Shown: piece by piece, positions 20,012-29,435 of the stretch
How positions within the stretch are numbered: position 1 is the stretch's first letter
How the letters are laid out: the number at the start of each line of letters is the position of its first letter
NCBI GenBank assembly: GCA_963791635.1
Contig: CAWBTC010000003.1
Location: 1-64,000 of the forward strand
Direction of reading: 5' to 3'
DNA length: 64,000 nucleotides
From: VFMC01 sp963791635
GTDB lineage: Bacteria; Actinomycetota; Acidimicrobiia; Acidimicrobiales; Ilumatobacteraceae
Made by a program: the position numbers and the translations under genes
The notes under the pieces: model-generated
The model's database searches: none
What the model saw: the letters and a program-made list of their open reading frames with translations, nothing else
What the model was told of the DNA's origin: nothing

Positions 20012-20184
20012 ATGAATCCACCCTTGCGACCACATCGTTGGGACTGACCTACGAGCTCGCCGAGAGCACGGCCAGGACGATCGTCGTCGCCCGTGTTCCG
20101 CTCGCCACCTGCGCCCCGGCTGTCGCAGTGACCAGTGGCCGTCGACTCCCACGACCACCTCACCGGCGGAGCCGAGGCGACATG

Positions 20185-21477
20185 TCAGCCCAGTTTGCCC
20201 AGCCATCCGGCATGCACCTCTCTCAGTCGCGCCCACACCGCAGGGGCCCGTGACATGTTGGGGCCGAGTGGGTTGGTCACCAGGGCCCGAAGCGCGGCGT
20301 CGTGGTCACCGTGAACTGCAGCCTCGACCGTCAGCAACTCGAAGTCCTTGACGGTGCGGAGCAAGGCATCCACGTCGGCACGCAGCGGCGCGACCGGGAG
20401 TGGCTCGACGCCTCCTGCGACCACGCGGGCAGCCACTTCGACCACGACATCGTCGGCCAGGCCGGGGATTGCTCCTCGGTTGGTGGTGTTGACCACGTGC
20501 ACGGCACCAGCACCGCCGACAAGGTCGGCCATCAGCGCCGCCGCCGCCTCGGAGTAGTAGGCCCCACCACGCAGCACGAGTTCGGCCGGCTTGTGATCAA
20601 GCAGCGGATCGGCGTACTGGGCCAGCAACTTCTCCTCGACCTCGGCCACCACTGAAGCCCTCGTCGGGGTGGCAGCCTGGTGCCGGATGCACGCGTCGGT
20701 CTCGTAGTAGTACAAGAGGTAGTAGTTCGGGATGGCGGCGAGCATCGAGATCGACTCGGGACTCCACACCGGTTCGTCATCGGCTGCCGCCTGCTTGCCC
20801 ACCAAGCCACGAAGCCCGCTCAGGACCTCAGCGGTGCGGTCGACCCCATCAACGGTGACTCCCCTGATCCAGCTGAGGTGGTTGAGACCGACGTAGTCGA
20901 ACTCAACCTGGGTCGGCGTGCAACGCAGCGCAGCAGCGACCTCGGCCTTGACCGTCCAGGGCACGTTGCAGAGCCCGATGGCGTCGACCATGCCGTGACG
21001 ACACAAGGCCTCGGTCACCAACCCGGCCGGGTTGGTGAAGTTGAGCAGCGTCGCGCCAGGAGCATGCCGGGCAACGTCGCGCGCGATCTCGAGCGCGACC
21101 GGGATCGTGCGCAGAGCGTTGGCAAACCCGCCGATCCCGACGGTTTCCTGGCCGATCAGACCGAACTCTCGACCGAGTTGCTCGTCGCGTTCGCGTGCCG
21201 CCATCCCTCCGACTCGAATCTGGCTGACCACGAACCGTGAGCCGGCGATGCCTGCGACACGGTCTGTCCCCCACGACACGCCGACAGCGCGCCCAGGATC
21301 GCTGCTGGCACTGACGTCGCACATCCGTTGGGCAAGCGGGCCGAGCACCGCGAGGCGTCCTGGATCGCTGTCGACGAGATGGATCTCGTGAAGATCAAGA
21401 ACATCCCGTCGAGCCATCAGCCCTTCGACGAGCTCGGGCGTGTAGGTCGAGCCGCCACCGATCACACAGACCTTCAT
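20185..21477 (-). CDS. Glycoside hydrolase family 4 (6-phospho-glucosidase type)
   Basis: A 430-residue NAD- and metal-dependent GH4 enzyme. It begins with the Rossmann motif KVCVIGGGSTYTPELVEGL and has NFTNPAGLVTEAL, the metal-ligand Cys in IGLCNVPW and the His in YVGLNHLSW. GH4 enzymes cleave glycosides by transient oxidation at C3, usually with a 6-phosphate on the sugar. The start ATG overlaps the end of a small upstream gene (ATGA at 21474-21477). It lies between the two operator-controlled operons and probably releases the sugar from its glycoside after import. Confidence 0.92.
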   Translation of the reverse strand: MKVCVIGGGSTYTPELVEGLMARRDVLDLHEIHLVDSDPGRLAVLGPLAQRMCDVSASSDPGRAVGVSWGTDRVAGIAGSRFVVSQIRVGGMAARERDEQLGREFGLIGQETVGIGGFANALRTIPVALEIARDVARHAPGATLLNFTNPAGLVTEALCRHGMVDAIGLCNVPWTVKAEVAAALRCTPTQVEFDYVGLNHLSWIRGVTVDGVDRTAEVLSGLRGLVGKQAAADDEPVWSPESISMLAAIPNYYLLYYYETDACIRHQAATPTRASVVAEVEEKLLAQYADPLLDHKPAELVLRGGAYYSEAAAALMADLVGGAGAVHVVNTTNRGAIPGLADDVVVEVAARVVAGGVEPLPVAPLRADVDALLRTVKDFELLTVEAAVHGDHDAALRALVTNPLGPNMSRAPAVWARLREVHAGWLGKLG

Positions 21478-21825
21478 GCGTGAGAGTCCTTCCTTGGTAC
21501 GTCCCCATCGACGTCGCGATGTTGCGAAGCTGGATTATCGCCGAATGTGCCATCGACGACCGCAAACTCCCAGCTGTTCGTGCCGTCGTCGAGCACCTCT
21601 CTCACCGCGCCGGCCCATGCGCTGAGGCAGACGGCGAGCTGAGCATTGGCGAACTCGTCCACGTCGAGCCATTGGTGCATCGCGCCGACTTCCGCGAGCG
21701 GCGACCAGTTGTTGGGCGGCGAGATCTCCTCCGATCGCTACAGCGCGCAGCCTGCGACGGCTGCGCTTCGGGATCAGCTGCGAGACGGCGACGACGAAGG
21801 AGCCCAGGATCGTTTCGGGACTCAA
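21474..21825 (-). pseudogene. Small hypothetical protein coupled to GH4 (one frameshift)
   Basis: Two frames together give about 117 residues: LSPETILGSFVVAVSQLIPK from a TTG at 21825, then, after a shift near 21690, MHQWLDVDEFANAQLAVCLS to the stop. The stop overlaps the GH4 start (ATGA), a strong sign that the downstream frame is translated. No family was recognised. The first segment looks like an amphipathic start with an Arg-rich stretch. Possible functions include a kinase fragment or accessory subunit, but nothing specific is supported. Confidence 0.4.
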
Positions 21826-21840
21826 CAGGCCCGCATCATT

Positions 21841-21881
21841 CGGTCAATAGTATTGACCGAGACAAGTGCTCCGGGTAGAGT
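21841..21881 (+). promoter_or_regulatory. Promoter and perfect 19-bp palindromic operator
   Basis: CGGTCAATAGTATTGACCG (21841-21859) is a perfect palindrome around one central base. Its right arm gives TTGACC (21853-21858) as -35, then 17 bp, then TAGAGT (21876-21881) as -10. The ATG of the deacetylase is at 21888, 6 bp after the -10, so the transcript is probably leaderless. The site matches 17 of 19 positions of the 19.99-kb palindrome and probably binds the ROK repressor. Confidence 0.8.
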
Positions 21882-21887
21882 CCCCAC

Positions 21888-22736
21888 ATGAGCGGCCCGC
21901 TGGTACACGGAGTCGAACCGGGCGACGGCCGCAGCCTGGTGCTGGTGATCGCTCACGCCGACGACATGGCCCTCTTCCTCGGGGGCACGGTTGCAGCGTG
22001 GTGTGCCAACGGCTGGCGAGTCGTCGTCGTTCGTGTCACCGACGATCGCTGGGATTCGGTTGGTTTCGGCGAAGCCGACACCGTTGCAGCCAACACCGAG
22101 CAGTTCAACGCCGCGGCCCAGATCCTGGGTGTCGCAGAAGTCGTCGAGTTCGGCTACAGGACCGACACGCTCGCCGATGTCAGCGAGGTCGAGCTCCGCG
22201 AGAAGATCATCCGCCAGGTGCGCACCCACCGACCCTACGCACTGGTGACCTTCGATCCGTATGCCGCGTTCGGCGAGGACAACCAGGACCACATCAAGAT
22301 CGCGGCTGCGACCGACGAGTCGTTCTGGACCAGCCAGTTCGACAAGCACCATCCCGAACACCTCGCCGCCGGCCTCGAACCACACGGCTGCTTCGAACGG
22401 TGGTACTTCGGGCGCGAGGTGCAACGCGTCACCGATGTCATCGACATCACCGACCACCTCGACACCAAGATCGAATCGGCGTGCGCACACCGCACGATGA
22501 TGCTCAACTTCTTCAACCAGTTGCGCCTGCAGGCGCGCACGGGCGGCTGGCGTGTCGATGCAATCGAGGAGGCGCTGGCTTCCGGCGATCCGGCACCGCT
22601 GATGCGCGTGCTCGTCAGAGCCGGCTCCGAGCGTGTGGGCGCGACGTATGGCGTCGCCGCCGCCGAGGAGTTCCGCGTCGTTCGTTTCGGCGGCCTCTCG
22701 GCGATGCTCGACAGCTTCGGGACGCGGCTCGCATGA
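21888..22736 (+). CDS. PIG-L/LmbE-family deacetylase
   Basis: A 282-residue zinc-dependent deacetylase. The metal motif HADD (from IAHADDMALFLGG, a variant of HPDD) lies near residue 24, and further ligand candidates are in GEDNQDHIK near residue 135. The family includes GlcNAc-PI deacetylase, MshB and diacetylchitobiose deacetylase; it removes acetyl groups from N-acetylglucosamine units. It is the first gene of the plus-strand operon. It overlaps the next gene by 4 bp (ATGA). It may replace NagA in this pathway. Confidence 0.88.
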   Translation: MSGPLVHGVEPGDGRSLVLVIAHADDMALFLGGTVAAWCANGWRVVVVRVTDDRWDSVGFGEADTVAANTEQFNAAAQILGVAEVVEFGYRTDTLADVSEVELREKIIRQVRTHRPYALVTFDPYAAFGEDNQDHIKIAAATDESFWTSQFDKHHPEHLAAGLEPHGCFERWYFGREVQRVTDVIDITDHLDTKIESACAHRTMMLNFFNQLRLQARTGGWRVDAIEEALASGDPAPLMRVLVRAGSERVGATYGVAAAEEFRVVRFGGLSAMLDSFGTRLA

Positions 22737-23743
22737 TCGACGCCCGCGGCTTCGCCACCGACTACGGCCGCGGCCTGCTCGCCGAGCTGACGCCGACATT
22801 GGGCGACTACGTGGTGGTCACCCATCCCGAGCCCTGGGCGTTGCTGTCCCCCACGCTCACGCCGGCGCCGGTGGCGGTCATTCCCGCCGGCGATCTGACC
22901 CCAGCGAACCTGGCCCACCTGGTCGACACCTGCCCCGATGCGCAGGCCATCATCGGCATCGGTGGGGGTTCCGCGATGGACACGGCGAAGTGGCTGCACT
23001 GGCGTCGCCAGATCCCGCTGTACCAAGTGCCGTCGCTGCCGTCGGTGAACGCCTGCTTCACGCGCATGACCGCGCTGCGCGATGCAGGGGGCGTGCGCTA
23101 CGAAGGCGACTCGGTGCCCGAGCGCGTGCTCGTCGACTACGACCTGATGGCGAACGCGCCACCCGCGTTGGTGCACGGTGGCATCGGCGACGTGCTGTCG
23201 TGCCACACGGCGCGCCATGATTGGCTCATCGGCGTTCGCGCCGGTCGAGACCACCCGTGGGACGAACACGCCGCAGCGATGTCGCTGACCTACCTCGACG
23301 AACTGGAGGCGCTGGCACCGCTGCTGGCGGAGGGCTCCGACGAAGGCCTGCGCCGGCTGATGGAGTGCCACCGCGACATCGGCTGGAGATGCCATGACCT
23401 GGGCCATGCCCGGTTCGAGGAAGGCAGCGAGCACTTCTTCGCGTACTCCTTCGAGGAGGTGACCGGCCGCACGATCATGCACGGTGAACTGGTCACGCTC
23501 GGCGTGCTCGTCATGTCGGCGATCCAGGAGAACGATCCCGCTCGGCCGCGGCGCATCGCCGATGCGGCACAGATGCGTACTGGGCTCGACGAGCTGGGTG
23601 TCACGTGGGACGAGGTGAGGGCCTCACTGCGCCGCATGCCGTCGTTCGTGGAAGAGCAAGGCCTCTGGTACTCGGCCGCCAACGGCCTGATCGTCGACGA
23701 TCACGTGCTCACGCTGGCGCGCACCGCACTGCGAGCTGACTGA
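22733..23743 (+). CDS. Iron-containing alcohol dehydrogenase family, paralog 2
   Basis: A 336-residue metal-dependent dehydrogenase homologous to the one at 14.4 kb. Shared features are GIGGGSAMDTAKWL, GIGDVLSCHTARHDW (metal Asp), RFEEGSEHFFAYSF (metal His) and MHGELVTLGV (metal His). It fits the glycerol-1-phosphate-dehydrogenase-like branch. It is translationally coupled to the deacetylase upstream, and only 10 bp separate it from NagB. It is likely to oxidise or reduce the same class of substrate as its paralog, possibly a different stereo-centre. Confidence 0.85.
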   Translation: MIDARGFATDYGRGLLAELTPTLGDYVVVTHPEPWALLSPTLTPAPVAVIPAGDLTPANLAHLVDTCPDAQAIIGIGGGSAMDTAKWLHWRRQIPLYQVPSLPSVNACFTRMTALRDAGGVRYEGDSVPERVLVDYDLMANAPPALVHGGIGDVLSCHTARHDWLIGVRAGRDHPWDEHAAAMSLTYLDELEALAPLLAEGSDEGLRRLMECHRDIGWRCHDLGHARFEEGSEHFFAYSFEEVTGRTIMHGELVTLGVLVMSAIQENDPARPRRIADAAQMRTGLDELGVTWDEVRASLRRMPSFVEEQGLWYSAANGLIVDDHVLTLARTALRAD

Positions 23744-23753
23744 GCCACCGCTC

Positions 23754-24542
23754 GTGCAGCTCCTGGCCGTCGACGGTGCCCACGACACGGCTGGGCCCAT
23801 CGCCGACATCGTCGACGACCGCCGCCCAGGTTCGCTGGGCGTGGCCACCGGGTCGTCGCCGGAGCCGACGTATCGCGAACTGATCAGGCGAGGCTCGATG
23901 AGCACGGACACGGATCTGTACCTGGTCGACGAATACCTCGGGTTGGCGCCGGGCAACCCGTTGTCGTACCGAGCGGTGATCGCTGCGCAGCTTGCGGAAC
24001 CATGCGGAGGCCTCCGCATCATCGGGCCGGACGTGCACGCACGCGATCCCGATGCGGCTGCTGTCGGGTACGAGGACGTGCTGGGTTCGATCGGCGGGGT
24101 GGATCTGCAGTTGCTGGGCATCGGCCGCAACGGCCACATCGGCTTCAACGAGCCGGGGACTCCGTTCTCGTCACGTACACGCGTCGCCGCGTTGTCGACA
24201 GCGACTCGGATCGACAACGCCAGGTTCTTCACATCGCTCGCCGACGTGCCCACTCGGTGCATCACACAAGGCCTTGCCACCATCATGATGGCGGCCGAGA
24301 TCGTCCTCATCGCGACCGGCGCGGCGAAGGCTTCTGCGCTGGCAACGCTGCTCACTCGACCACCCCACGTCGATGTGCCGGCCAGTGCGTTGCTGGCTCA
24401 CCCCAACGTCACCCTCGTCGCCGATCGAGCCGCCCGCAGCCTGGTGCCAGAACACGTGTGGCCGGCACGAGCGGTCGGGCGACGAGTACCGCACCACCAC
24501 ACCACACAATCGAACACCATCTCTCTTCTGGAGCGACCATGA
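23754..24542 (+). CDS. nagB: Glucosamine-6-phosphate deaminase
   Basis: A 262-residue NagB-family protein. Signature GIGRNGHIGFNEPG (about residues 122-135) carries the active-site His, YLVDEYLGL the catalytic acidic patch, and LGVATGSSPEPTY the phosphate-binding loop. The family converts glucosamine-6-P to fructose-6-P plus ammonia. The GTG at 23754 is the likeliest start. The C-terminal tail of about 25 residues, with HHHTTQ, is unusual. The stop overlaps the aminotransferase start (ATGA). Confidence 0.9.
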   Translation: MQLLAVDGAHDTAGPIADIVDDRRPGSLGVATGSSPEPTYRELIRRGSMSTDTDLYLVDEYLGLAPGNPLSYRAVIAAQLAEPCGGLRIIGPDVHARDPDAAAVGYEDVLGSIGGVDLQLLGIGRNGHIGFNEPGTPFSSRTRVAALSTATRIDNARFFTSLADVPTRCITQGLATIMMAAEIVLIATGAAKASALATLLTRPPHVDVPASALLAHPNVTLVADRAARSLVPEHVWPARAVGRRVPHHHTTQSNTISLLERP

Positions 24543-25780
24543 CCAGCCTCATCAGTGCCCCTGCCGTCCTGGGCGGCGCTCCATTGCGACACACCGAGTA
24601 TCCCTCGTGGCCGGTCTGGGACGACGGCGAACGCGAGGGCCTGCTCCGCGTGCTCGACCGCGGCGGATGGTGGCAGGGCAACGGCACCGAAGCAGCGACG
24701 TTCGCCGCCGAGTTCGCGACGTACCACGGTGCGGCGTTCGGGATGGCGCTCACGAACGGCACGCACACGTTGGAGGCAGCGCTCGCCGCGTGCGACGTCG
24801 GCCAAGGCGACGAAGTGATCGTGCCGGGAATGACGTTCATCGCCTCGGCCTCTGCAGCACTGGCGGTGAACGCCACACCGGTGCTCGTCGACATCGACCC
24901 TGACACCCTGTGCATCGACGTGGCTGCCGCCGAAGCAGCCATCACCCCGCGCACCAAGGCCATCGTGGCGGTGCACGTTGCCGGTGCGGCTGCCGACCTC
25001 GACGCGTTGACCGGGCTGTGCGAGCGACATGGGCTCTTCCTCATCGAGGACTGCGCCCACGCACACGGAACGTTCTGGCGAGGTCGAGGCGTTGGATCAT
25101 GGGGTCACTTCGGGAGCTTCTCGATGCAGCGATCGAAGCTGATGACCGCCGGCGAAGGCGGCGCGTTGATCTGCAACGACGAGGCGCTGCGGGACCGCGC
25201 CTGGGCATACGCCGACTGCGGCCGCGTGAAGGGCGAGTGGTTCTACCACCACGCCACCTACGGCTCGAACCTCCGAATGACCGAGTGGCAGGGCACAGTG
25301 CTGCGTGCGCAACTGCGTCGCTTCCCCGAGCAGAACCGCCGACGCAACGACAACGCCATCGCGCTCAACGCTGCGCTGCAGGAGGTGCCCGGCATCCGAC
25401 CACCGCACCGCGACCCGCGCATGGACACGCAGGGCAACTACTGCTTCGTGTTCCACTACGACGCCGACCAGTTTGCGGGCCTGCCGCTGCACCGGTTCGA
25501 GGCGGCGTTGGCGGCTGAGGGAATCCCGATGGGCGTGTCGTACCCCGCGCTCTCGGACCTCGCCATCTTCCGCAACCGCAACTTCGGTCCACGATTGCGT
25601 GCCAGCGCTCCCGACATCGACTACACCGCGCTGCACCTCCCCGTGGCGGAGGCTGCTGCGGCCAGCACGGTGTGGCTGCAGCACCGGCTGTTGCTGGCCG
25701 ACCGAGAGGACGTGCTCGACGTCGCACGCGCCGTCCAGCGCATCCACGCCCACGCCGCTCAGATCGTCGCCGTGTCATGA
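24539..25780 (+). CDS. DegT/DnrJ/EryC1/StrS-family aminotransferase
   Basis: A 413-residue sugar aminotransferase. The PLP-binding Lys is in FGSFSMQRSKLMTAGEGGAL (about residue 200), with the ring-stacking Asp region in FLIEDCAHAHG and the FIASASAALAVNATPVLVDI core. These enzymes exchange amino and keto groups on sugars or cyclitols, mostly in biosynthesis; its place with NagB and a deacetylase suggests a catabolic or salvage role. It is coupled by 4-bp overlaps to both neighbours. Confidence 0.9.
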   Translation: MTSLISAPAVLGGAPLRHTEYPSWPVWDDGEREGLLRVLDRGGWWQGNGTEAATFAAEFATYHGAAFGMALTNGTHTLEAALAACDVGQGDEVIVPGMTFIASASAALAVNATPVLVDIDPDTLCIDVAAAEAAITPRTKAIVAVHVAGAAADLDALTGLCERHGLFLIEDCAHAHGTFWRGRGVGSWGHFGSFSMQRSKLMTAGEGGALICNDEALRDRAWAYADCGRVKGEWFYHHATYGSNLRMTEWQGTVLRAQLRRFPEQNRRRNDNAIALNAALQEVPGIRPPHRDPRMDTQGNYCFVFHYDADQFAGLPLHRFEAALAAEGIPMGVSYPALSDLAIFRNRNFGPRLRASAPDIDYTALHLPVAEAAAASTVWLQHRLLLADREDVLDVARAVQRIHAHAAQIVAVS

Positions 25781-26733
25781 CAGCGCCCGCCGGCGCACCG
25801 TTGCGCATCGCGCTGCTCGGCCACGGATTCATCGGCAAGATGCATGAGCAGGCCGCACGCGAGTGCGGGCAGCAGGTGGTGCACATCGCCAGATCCACCG
25901 ATGACTGGCGGGTTGCAGCGACTGCCCACGATGTCGACGCCGTGATCGTCGCGACACCCAACGCACTGCACCACCCGCAGGCGATGGCGGCGTTGGGCGC
26001 TGGCAAGCACGTGCTCGTGGACAAACCCATGGCGATGACAGTCGCCGAAGCAAACGAGATCGCCGAGGCAGCTGCATCGGCGCAGCGCACACTGCTGGTG
26101 GGCCACATGTGGCGGTACCGCGAGGAGGTCATCGCCACCCGCGACGCCATCGCCACCGGAGCCGTGGGTGCACCGGTGCACACCGTCGGCTACGGCGTGC
26201 ATGCGCGTTGGGGACCAGGAGGTTGGTTCGTCGACCGGTCGCTGGCCGGCGGCGGCGCGCTCATCGACATGGGCATCCATGCCATCGATACCGCTCGCTT
26301 CCTGCTCGGCGACCCGCAACCCACCAGGGTCACTGCCGTGCTGCGCTCAGCCTTCGGCGACGGGCACGGCTACGACCGGCGCAGCGGCATCGACGACGAC
26401 GGCCTGGTGGTCGTCGAGTGGTCCGGTGGAGCACAGCACGTCGATGGCGCGTGGAGCGCGGTGCACAGCGGGTGGTGGCAACCGCGTTTGGAGGGTGTGG
26501 AGGCCGACACTGAGGTCTACGGCACCACCGGCAGCCTGCGCATCTGGCCGAACCTGCTGATCGAAGGTGCCACGCCGGCCGGCTACGTCCACTGCAGCCA
26601 GCCGATGTACACCGCTCAGATGGCCGACTTCATCCACTGCTGCCACACCGGTGACACACCCATCGCGAGTGCCGAGGTGGGCCTCACGGCACTCTCGATC
26701 GTCGAGGATGCCTACCGTTTCGTGGACTGGTAG
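25777..26733 (+). CDS. Gfo/Idh/MocA-family oxidoreductase
   Basis: A 318-residue NAD(P)-dependent sugar dehydrogenase. The Rossmann motif RIALLGHGFIGKMH starts at about residue 9, the EKP-type motif is DKPMAMTV near residue 88, and the substrate-domain helix GGALIDMGIHAIDTARFLLG carries the usual D-x3-H-x3-D. It closes the plus-strand operon. With the DegT aminotransferase and the Fe-ADH paralogs it can supply a keto-sugar for transamination or reduce the product. Confidence 0.9.
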   Translation: MTAPAGAPLRIALLGHGFIGKMHEQAARECGQQVVHIARSTDDWRVAATAHDVDAVIVATPNALHHPQAMAALGAGKHVLVDKPMAMTVAEANEIAEAAASAQRTLLVGHMWRYREEVIATRDAIATGAVGAPVHTVGYGVHARWGPGGWFVDRSLAGGGALIDMGIHAIDTARFLLGDPQPTRVTAVLRSAFGDGHGYDRRSGIDDDGLVVVEWSGGAQHVDGAWSAVHSGWWQPRLEGVEADTEVYGTTGSLRIWPNLLIEGATPAGYVHCSQPMYTAQMADFIHCCHTGDTPIASAEVGLTALSIVEDAYRFVDW

Positions 26734-26970
26734 AGGTGGGCGTCACGCTCCGTGTGCAGACCCACACACGTCGATGTCGCTTCCACATCACCTCGCCGGA
26801 CGTTGGGGAGATCGACCGGTTGCGGACCGCGAGCGAGTCACCAATCCCGAGTGCCGCCATCGCAAGGATCACGGTTCCCGAGCCGGGTCCGAGCGCTGCC
26901 GACACCGGGCGTTCCCTGGCGGGCGCGAAGTCGGATGCGCTTCGGAGGCGAGATTGGTATGGTGAATGGT

Positions 26971-27231
26971 ATGGCGTCAAAGAAGATCACAGTCACCATC
27001 GACGAAGATCAAGTCCTACAGATCCGCGATCTGGTCAATAGCGGCCGAGCCGCAAGCGTGTCGGGCTTCGTACAGCACGCCGTCGGAGTCGCACTCGACG
27101 ATGTGGCCGGATGGGGATCAATGCTCGCTCAGGCCCTCGACGACACAGGTGGACCGATGTCGGCCGACGAGAGAGCGTGGGCCGACACCGCTCTCGGGGT
27201 GCCCAAGCGCCGTCGCCGGTCGGCAGCCTGA
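26971..27231 (+). CDS. VapB-like ribbon-helix-helix antitoxin
   Basis: An 86-residue protein starting MASKKITVTIDEDQVLQIRD, a ribbon-helix-helix type N-terminus, with a basic C-terminus (PKRRRRS). TATGGT at 26958-26963 lies 7 bp before this ATG, fitting a leaderless start; an in-frame ATG at 26959 with GGAGG at 26944-26948 is the alternative. The stop overlaps the toxin start (TGATG). Confidence 0.8.
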   Translation: MASKKITVTIDEDQVLQIRDLVNSGRAASVSGFVQHAVGVALDDVAGWGSMLAQALDDTGGPMSADERAWADTALGVPKRRRRSAA

Positions 27232-27608
27232 TGCCCGGCATCACCCTCGACGCCGGCGGACTCATCGCCCTTGACCGCAGCAATCGCCGCGTCGTCGTGC
27301 TGCTCGCCCGCGCCGTCGAGACGAACAGCCGAGTCACGATCCCGGCGTCGGCGCTTGCCCAGGCGATCCGTCGACCCGAACGGCAAGCACGTCTCTCCCG
27401 GCTGATCCGCCAACCGTCGAGCGATGTGATCCCGCTCGATCGAGTCGACGCGGTCAACGTCGGCCGGCTGCTGGCCGCCAGTGGTACCTCCGACGTCGTC
27501 GATGCCCATGTCGTGGTGTGTGCCCGTCGAACAGCCCAACGTGTCGTCACCTCGGACCCCGATGACCTGTCACGGCTGGCTCCCGGCCTCGAGCTGATCG
27601 TCGTCTGA
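27231..27608 (+). CDS. VapC-like PIN-domain toxin
   Basis: A 125-residue PIN-domain ribonuclease. Acidic residues are in TLDAGGLIALDR (first Asp), the segment SDVVDAHVVV (third site) and VTSDPDDLSRL (last Asp); the second acidic position may be the Glu in AVETNSR. PIN toxins cut tRNA or rRNA unless held by the antitoxin. Coupled to the upstream RHH gene by a 1-bp overlap, the usual VapBC order. Confidence 0.83.
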   Translation: MPGITLDAGGLIALDRSNRRVVVLLARAVETNSRVTIPASALAQAIRRPERQARLSRLIRQPSSDVIPLDRVDAVNVGRLLAASGTSDVVDAHVVVCARRTAQRVVTSDPDDLSRLAPGLELIVV

Positions 27609-27711
27609 CGCTCGTCTCCGATTCTCGACCCCATCCCTCATTGGCTTCCCACCGACCCGGTGACACGACTCTGGTCTTGCTCCAGTCACGCGATGCCCCA
27701 GCGCCCGGCCT

Positions 27712-29256
27712 TCAGAGCTCTCCTCGGTCGAGCAGACCGAGGATCTCGATCGCGCGGCCTCGCACGGCGGGCAGGTCGCTCAACCGGCGCATGGCTGCGA
27801 GCGGGCGGGCCATGCGGTGATTCGCTGCGAGCGAGTCGGCATTGCGGGCGAGGAAGTCCCAGTAGAGCGTGGTGTACGGGCAGGCGTCGGGGCCGGTCCG
27901 CAGCTTCGGGTCGAAGCGGCACGACCGGCACGAGTCGCTCATCTTGTTGATGTAGGCCCCGCCAGAGGCGTACGGCTTGGTGGCCATCATCCCGCCGTCG
28001 GCGAACAACGCCATCCCGATCACGTTGGGCAACATCACCCACTCGGCACCGTCGACGAAGCTCGCCTGCATCCACGCCGTCATCGCTGCCGGGTCGACAC
28101 CGGCCGTGAGTGCCAGGTTGCCGAGCACCATCAGCCGTTCGATGTGGTGCGCGTACCCGTGATCATCGACGTGTCCGATCACGCTGGCAACGCAGGCCAT
28201 GTCGGTGTGGGCCTGACCGGTGAACGCCGGTGGGACCGGGCGCGTGGCGCCGAGCGCATTGCTCGCCCGGTAGTCGGGCATCCACAGCCAATAGACACCC
28301 CACACGTACTCGCGCCAGCCGATCACCTGCCGGATGAAGCCCTCGACCGAGCTCAATGGAGCCGTGCCCTGTCGATAGGCGGACTCGGCGGCCTCCACGA
28401 CCTCGCTCGGGTGCAGCAGGCCGATGTTCATCGACGACGACAGCACCGAGTGAGCCATCTTCCACTCTGCGGCGAGCATCGCGTCCTCATGTGGCCCGAA
28501 CAACGCCAGACCGTGGTCGACGAACTCACGCAGGCGGATCAGCGCCTGAGTTCGGGTGACGGGCCACGTCCCGTCGGGGTCCGCGCCGAACGTCGTCGGC
28601 GGAAGTCGATCGAGCACCGCACGATCGATGTCGTCGAGCTCGAACTGCTCGACCGGGGGCCATGACCGGCCGTCTCTCGGCGGCGGTTCACGGTTGTCAT
28701 GGTCGAAGTTCCACCGACCGCCCACCGGCTCCGATCCGCCGACGCCGTCTTCGATCAGCACGCCGAGTCGTGCCCGTTGCCACCGGTAGAAGTCCTCCAT
28801 CGTGAGCCGCTTCCGGCCGGTTGCCCAGCTCGCGAAGTCGTCGTAGTGGCACAGGAACATGTCATTGCGCACCAGCTCGACGCCATGCCGCTCGAGCACG
28901 ATGCGCCAATCCCAGCTCGTCGGCTCCATCGCGATGACCCGCCGGGTGCCGAACTCGTCGAGGTGATCTCGGAGGCCCTGTTCGAGCGTGGCTGCCCGAC
29001 GATGATCGACCTCGAAGCCCTCGATCCGCAGTTCCGCCGCGAAGTGAGCCATCGCCGACAGCACCAGATGCAGTCGCTGACGATGCCACCGCCGGGACGC
29101 GATCAGCGCCTCGCTGTCGACCATCAGGACACGGCACTCCCCCGGTCTGCGACCCGCAAGGGCGCCCCGGGTGCGATCCAACTGATCGCCGAACACCCAC
29201 ACCGTGGGAATCGACGCAGTGGCCACGACGTCAGTGTGGCCGTGCCCGGTGCCCAT
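27712..29256 (-). CDS. FeS-cluster bacterial cryptochrome/photolyase (PhrB type)
   Basis: A 514-residue member of the cryptochrome/photolyase-related FeS-BCP group. The N-terminal domain begins TVWVFGDQLDR. The C-terminal FAD domain contains GFIRQVIGWREYVWGVYW, and the cluster cysteines are visible as DSCRSC and DACPY near residues 435-455, plus one upstream candidate (MACVAS). The family repairs (6-4) photoproducts with light. The start ATG at 29256 is reasonable; the gene is divergent from the SDR gene, with a 180-bp spacer. Confidence 0.9.
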   Translation of the reverse strand: MGTGHGHTDVVATASIPTVWVFGDQLDRTRGALAGRRPGECRVLMVDSEALIASRRWHRQRLHLVLSAMAHFAAELRIEGFEVDHRRAATLEQGLRDHLDEFGTRRVIAMEPTSWDWRIVLERHGVELVRNDMFLCHYDDFASWATGRKRLTMEDFYRWQRARLGVLIEDGVGGSEPVGGRWNFDHDNREPPPRDGRSWPPVEQFELDDIDRAVLDRLPPTTFGADPDGTWPVTRTQALIRLREFVDHGLALFGPHEDAMLAAEWKMAHSVLSSSMNIGLLHPSEVVEAAESAYRQGTAPLSSVEGFIRQVIGWREYVWGVYWLWMPDYRASNALGATRPVPPAFTGQAHTDMACVASVIGHVDDHGYAHHIERLMVLGNLALTAGVDPAAMTAWMQASFVDGAEWVMLPNVIGMALFADGGMMATKPYASGGAYINKMSDSCRSCRFDPKLRTGPDACPYTTLYWDFLARNADSLAANHRMARPLAAMRRLSDLPAVRGRAIEILGLLDRGEL

Positions 29257-29435
29257 TGCAGCATCCGGGCGAGCGCCGCGCGGACGGGCTCCCGTGCCAG
29301 CGCGCCGGTTGGGAATGGAGCACCTGGTCCAGGAGTTGCAGTATTAGTGCTAAATCCAACGGACTCATCGATGACCGCGGCGGCCCGAGCAGCGACGGGA
29401 CGCGAGACGTTGAGGACCACGCAGGTGTTGTCATC

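Noticed and set aside
22235..23482. 415-codon minus-strand frame across the deacetylase and dehydrogenase
   Set aside because: Crosses two well-supported coupled genes in the opposite direction and has no family pattern.
27037..27046. GGTCAATAG resembling half of the ROK operator
   Set aside because: Lies inside the antitoxin coding sequence, has no second arm and no promoter next to it.
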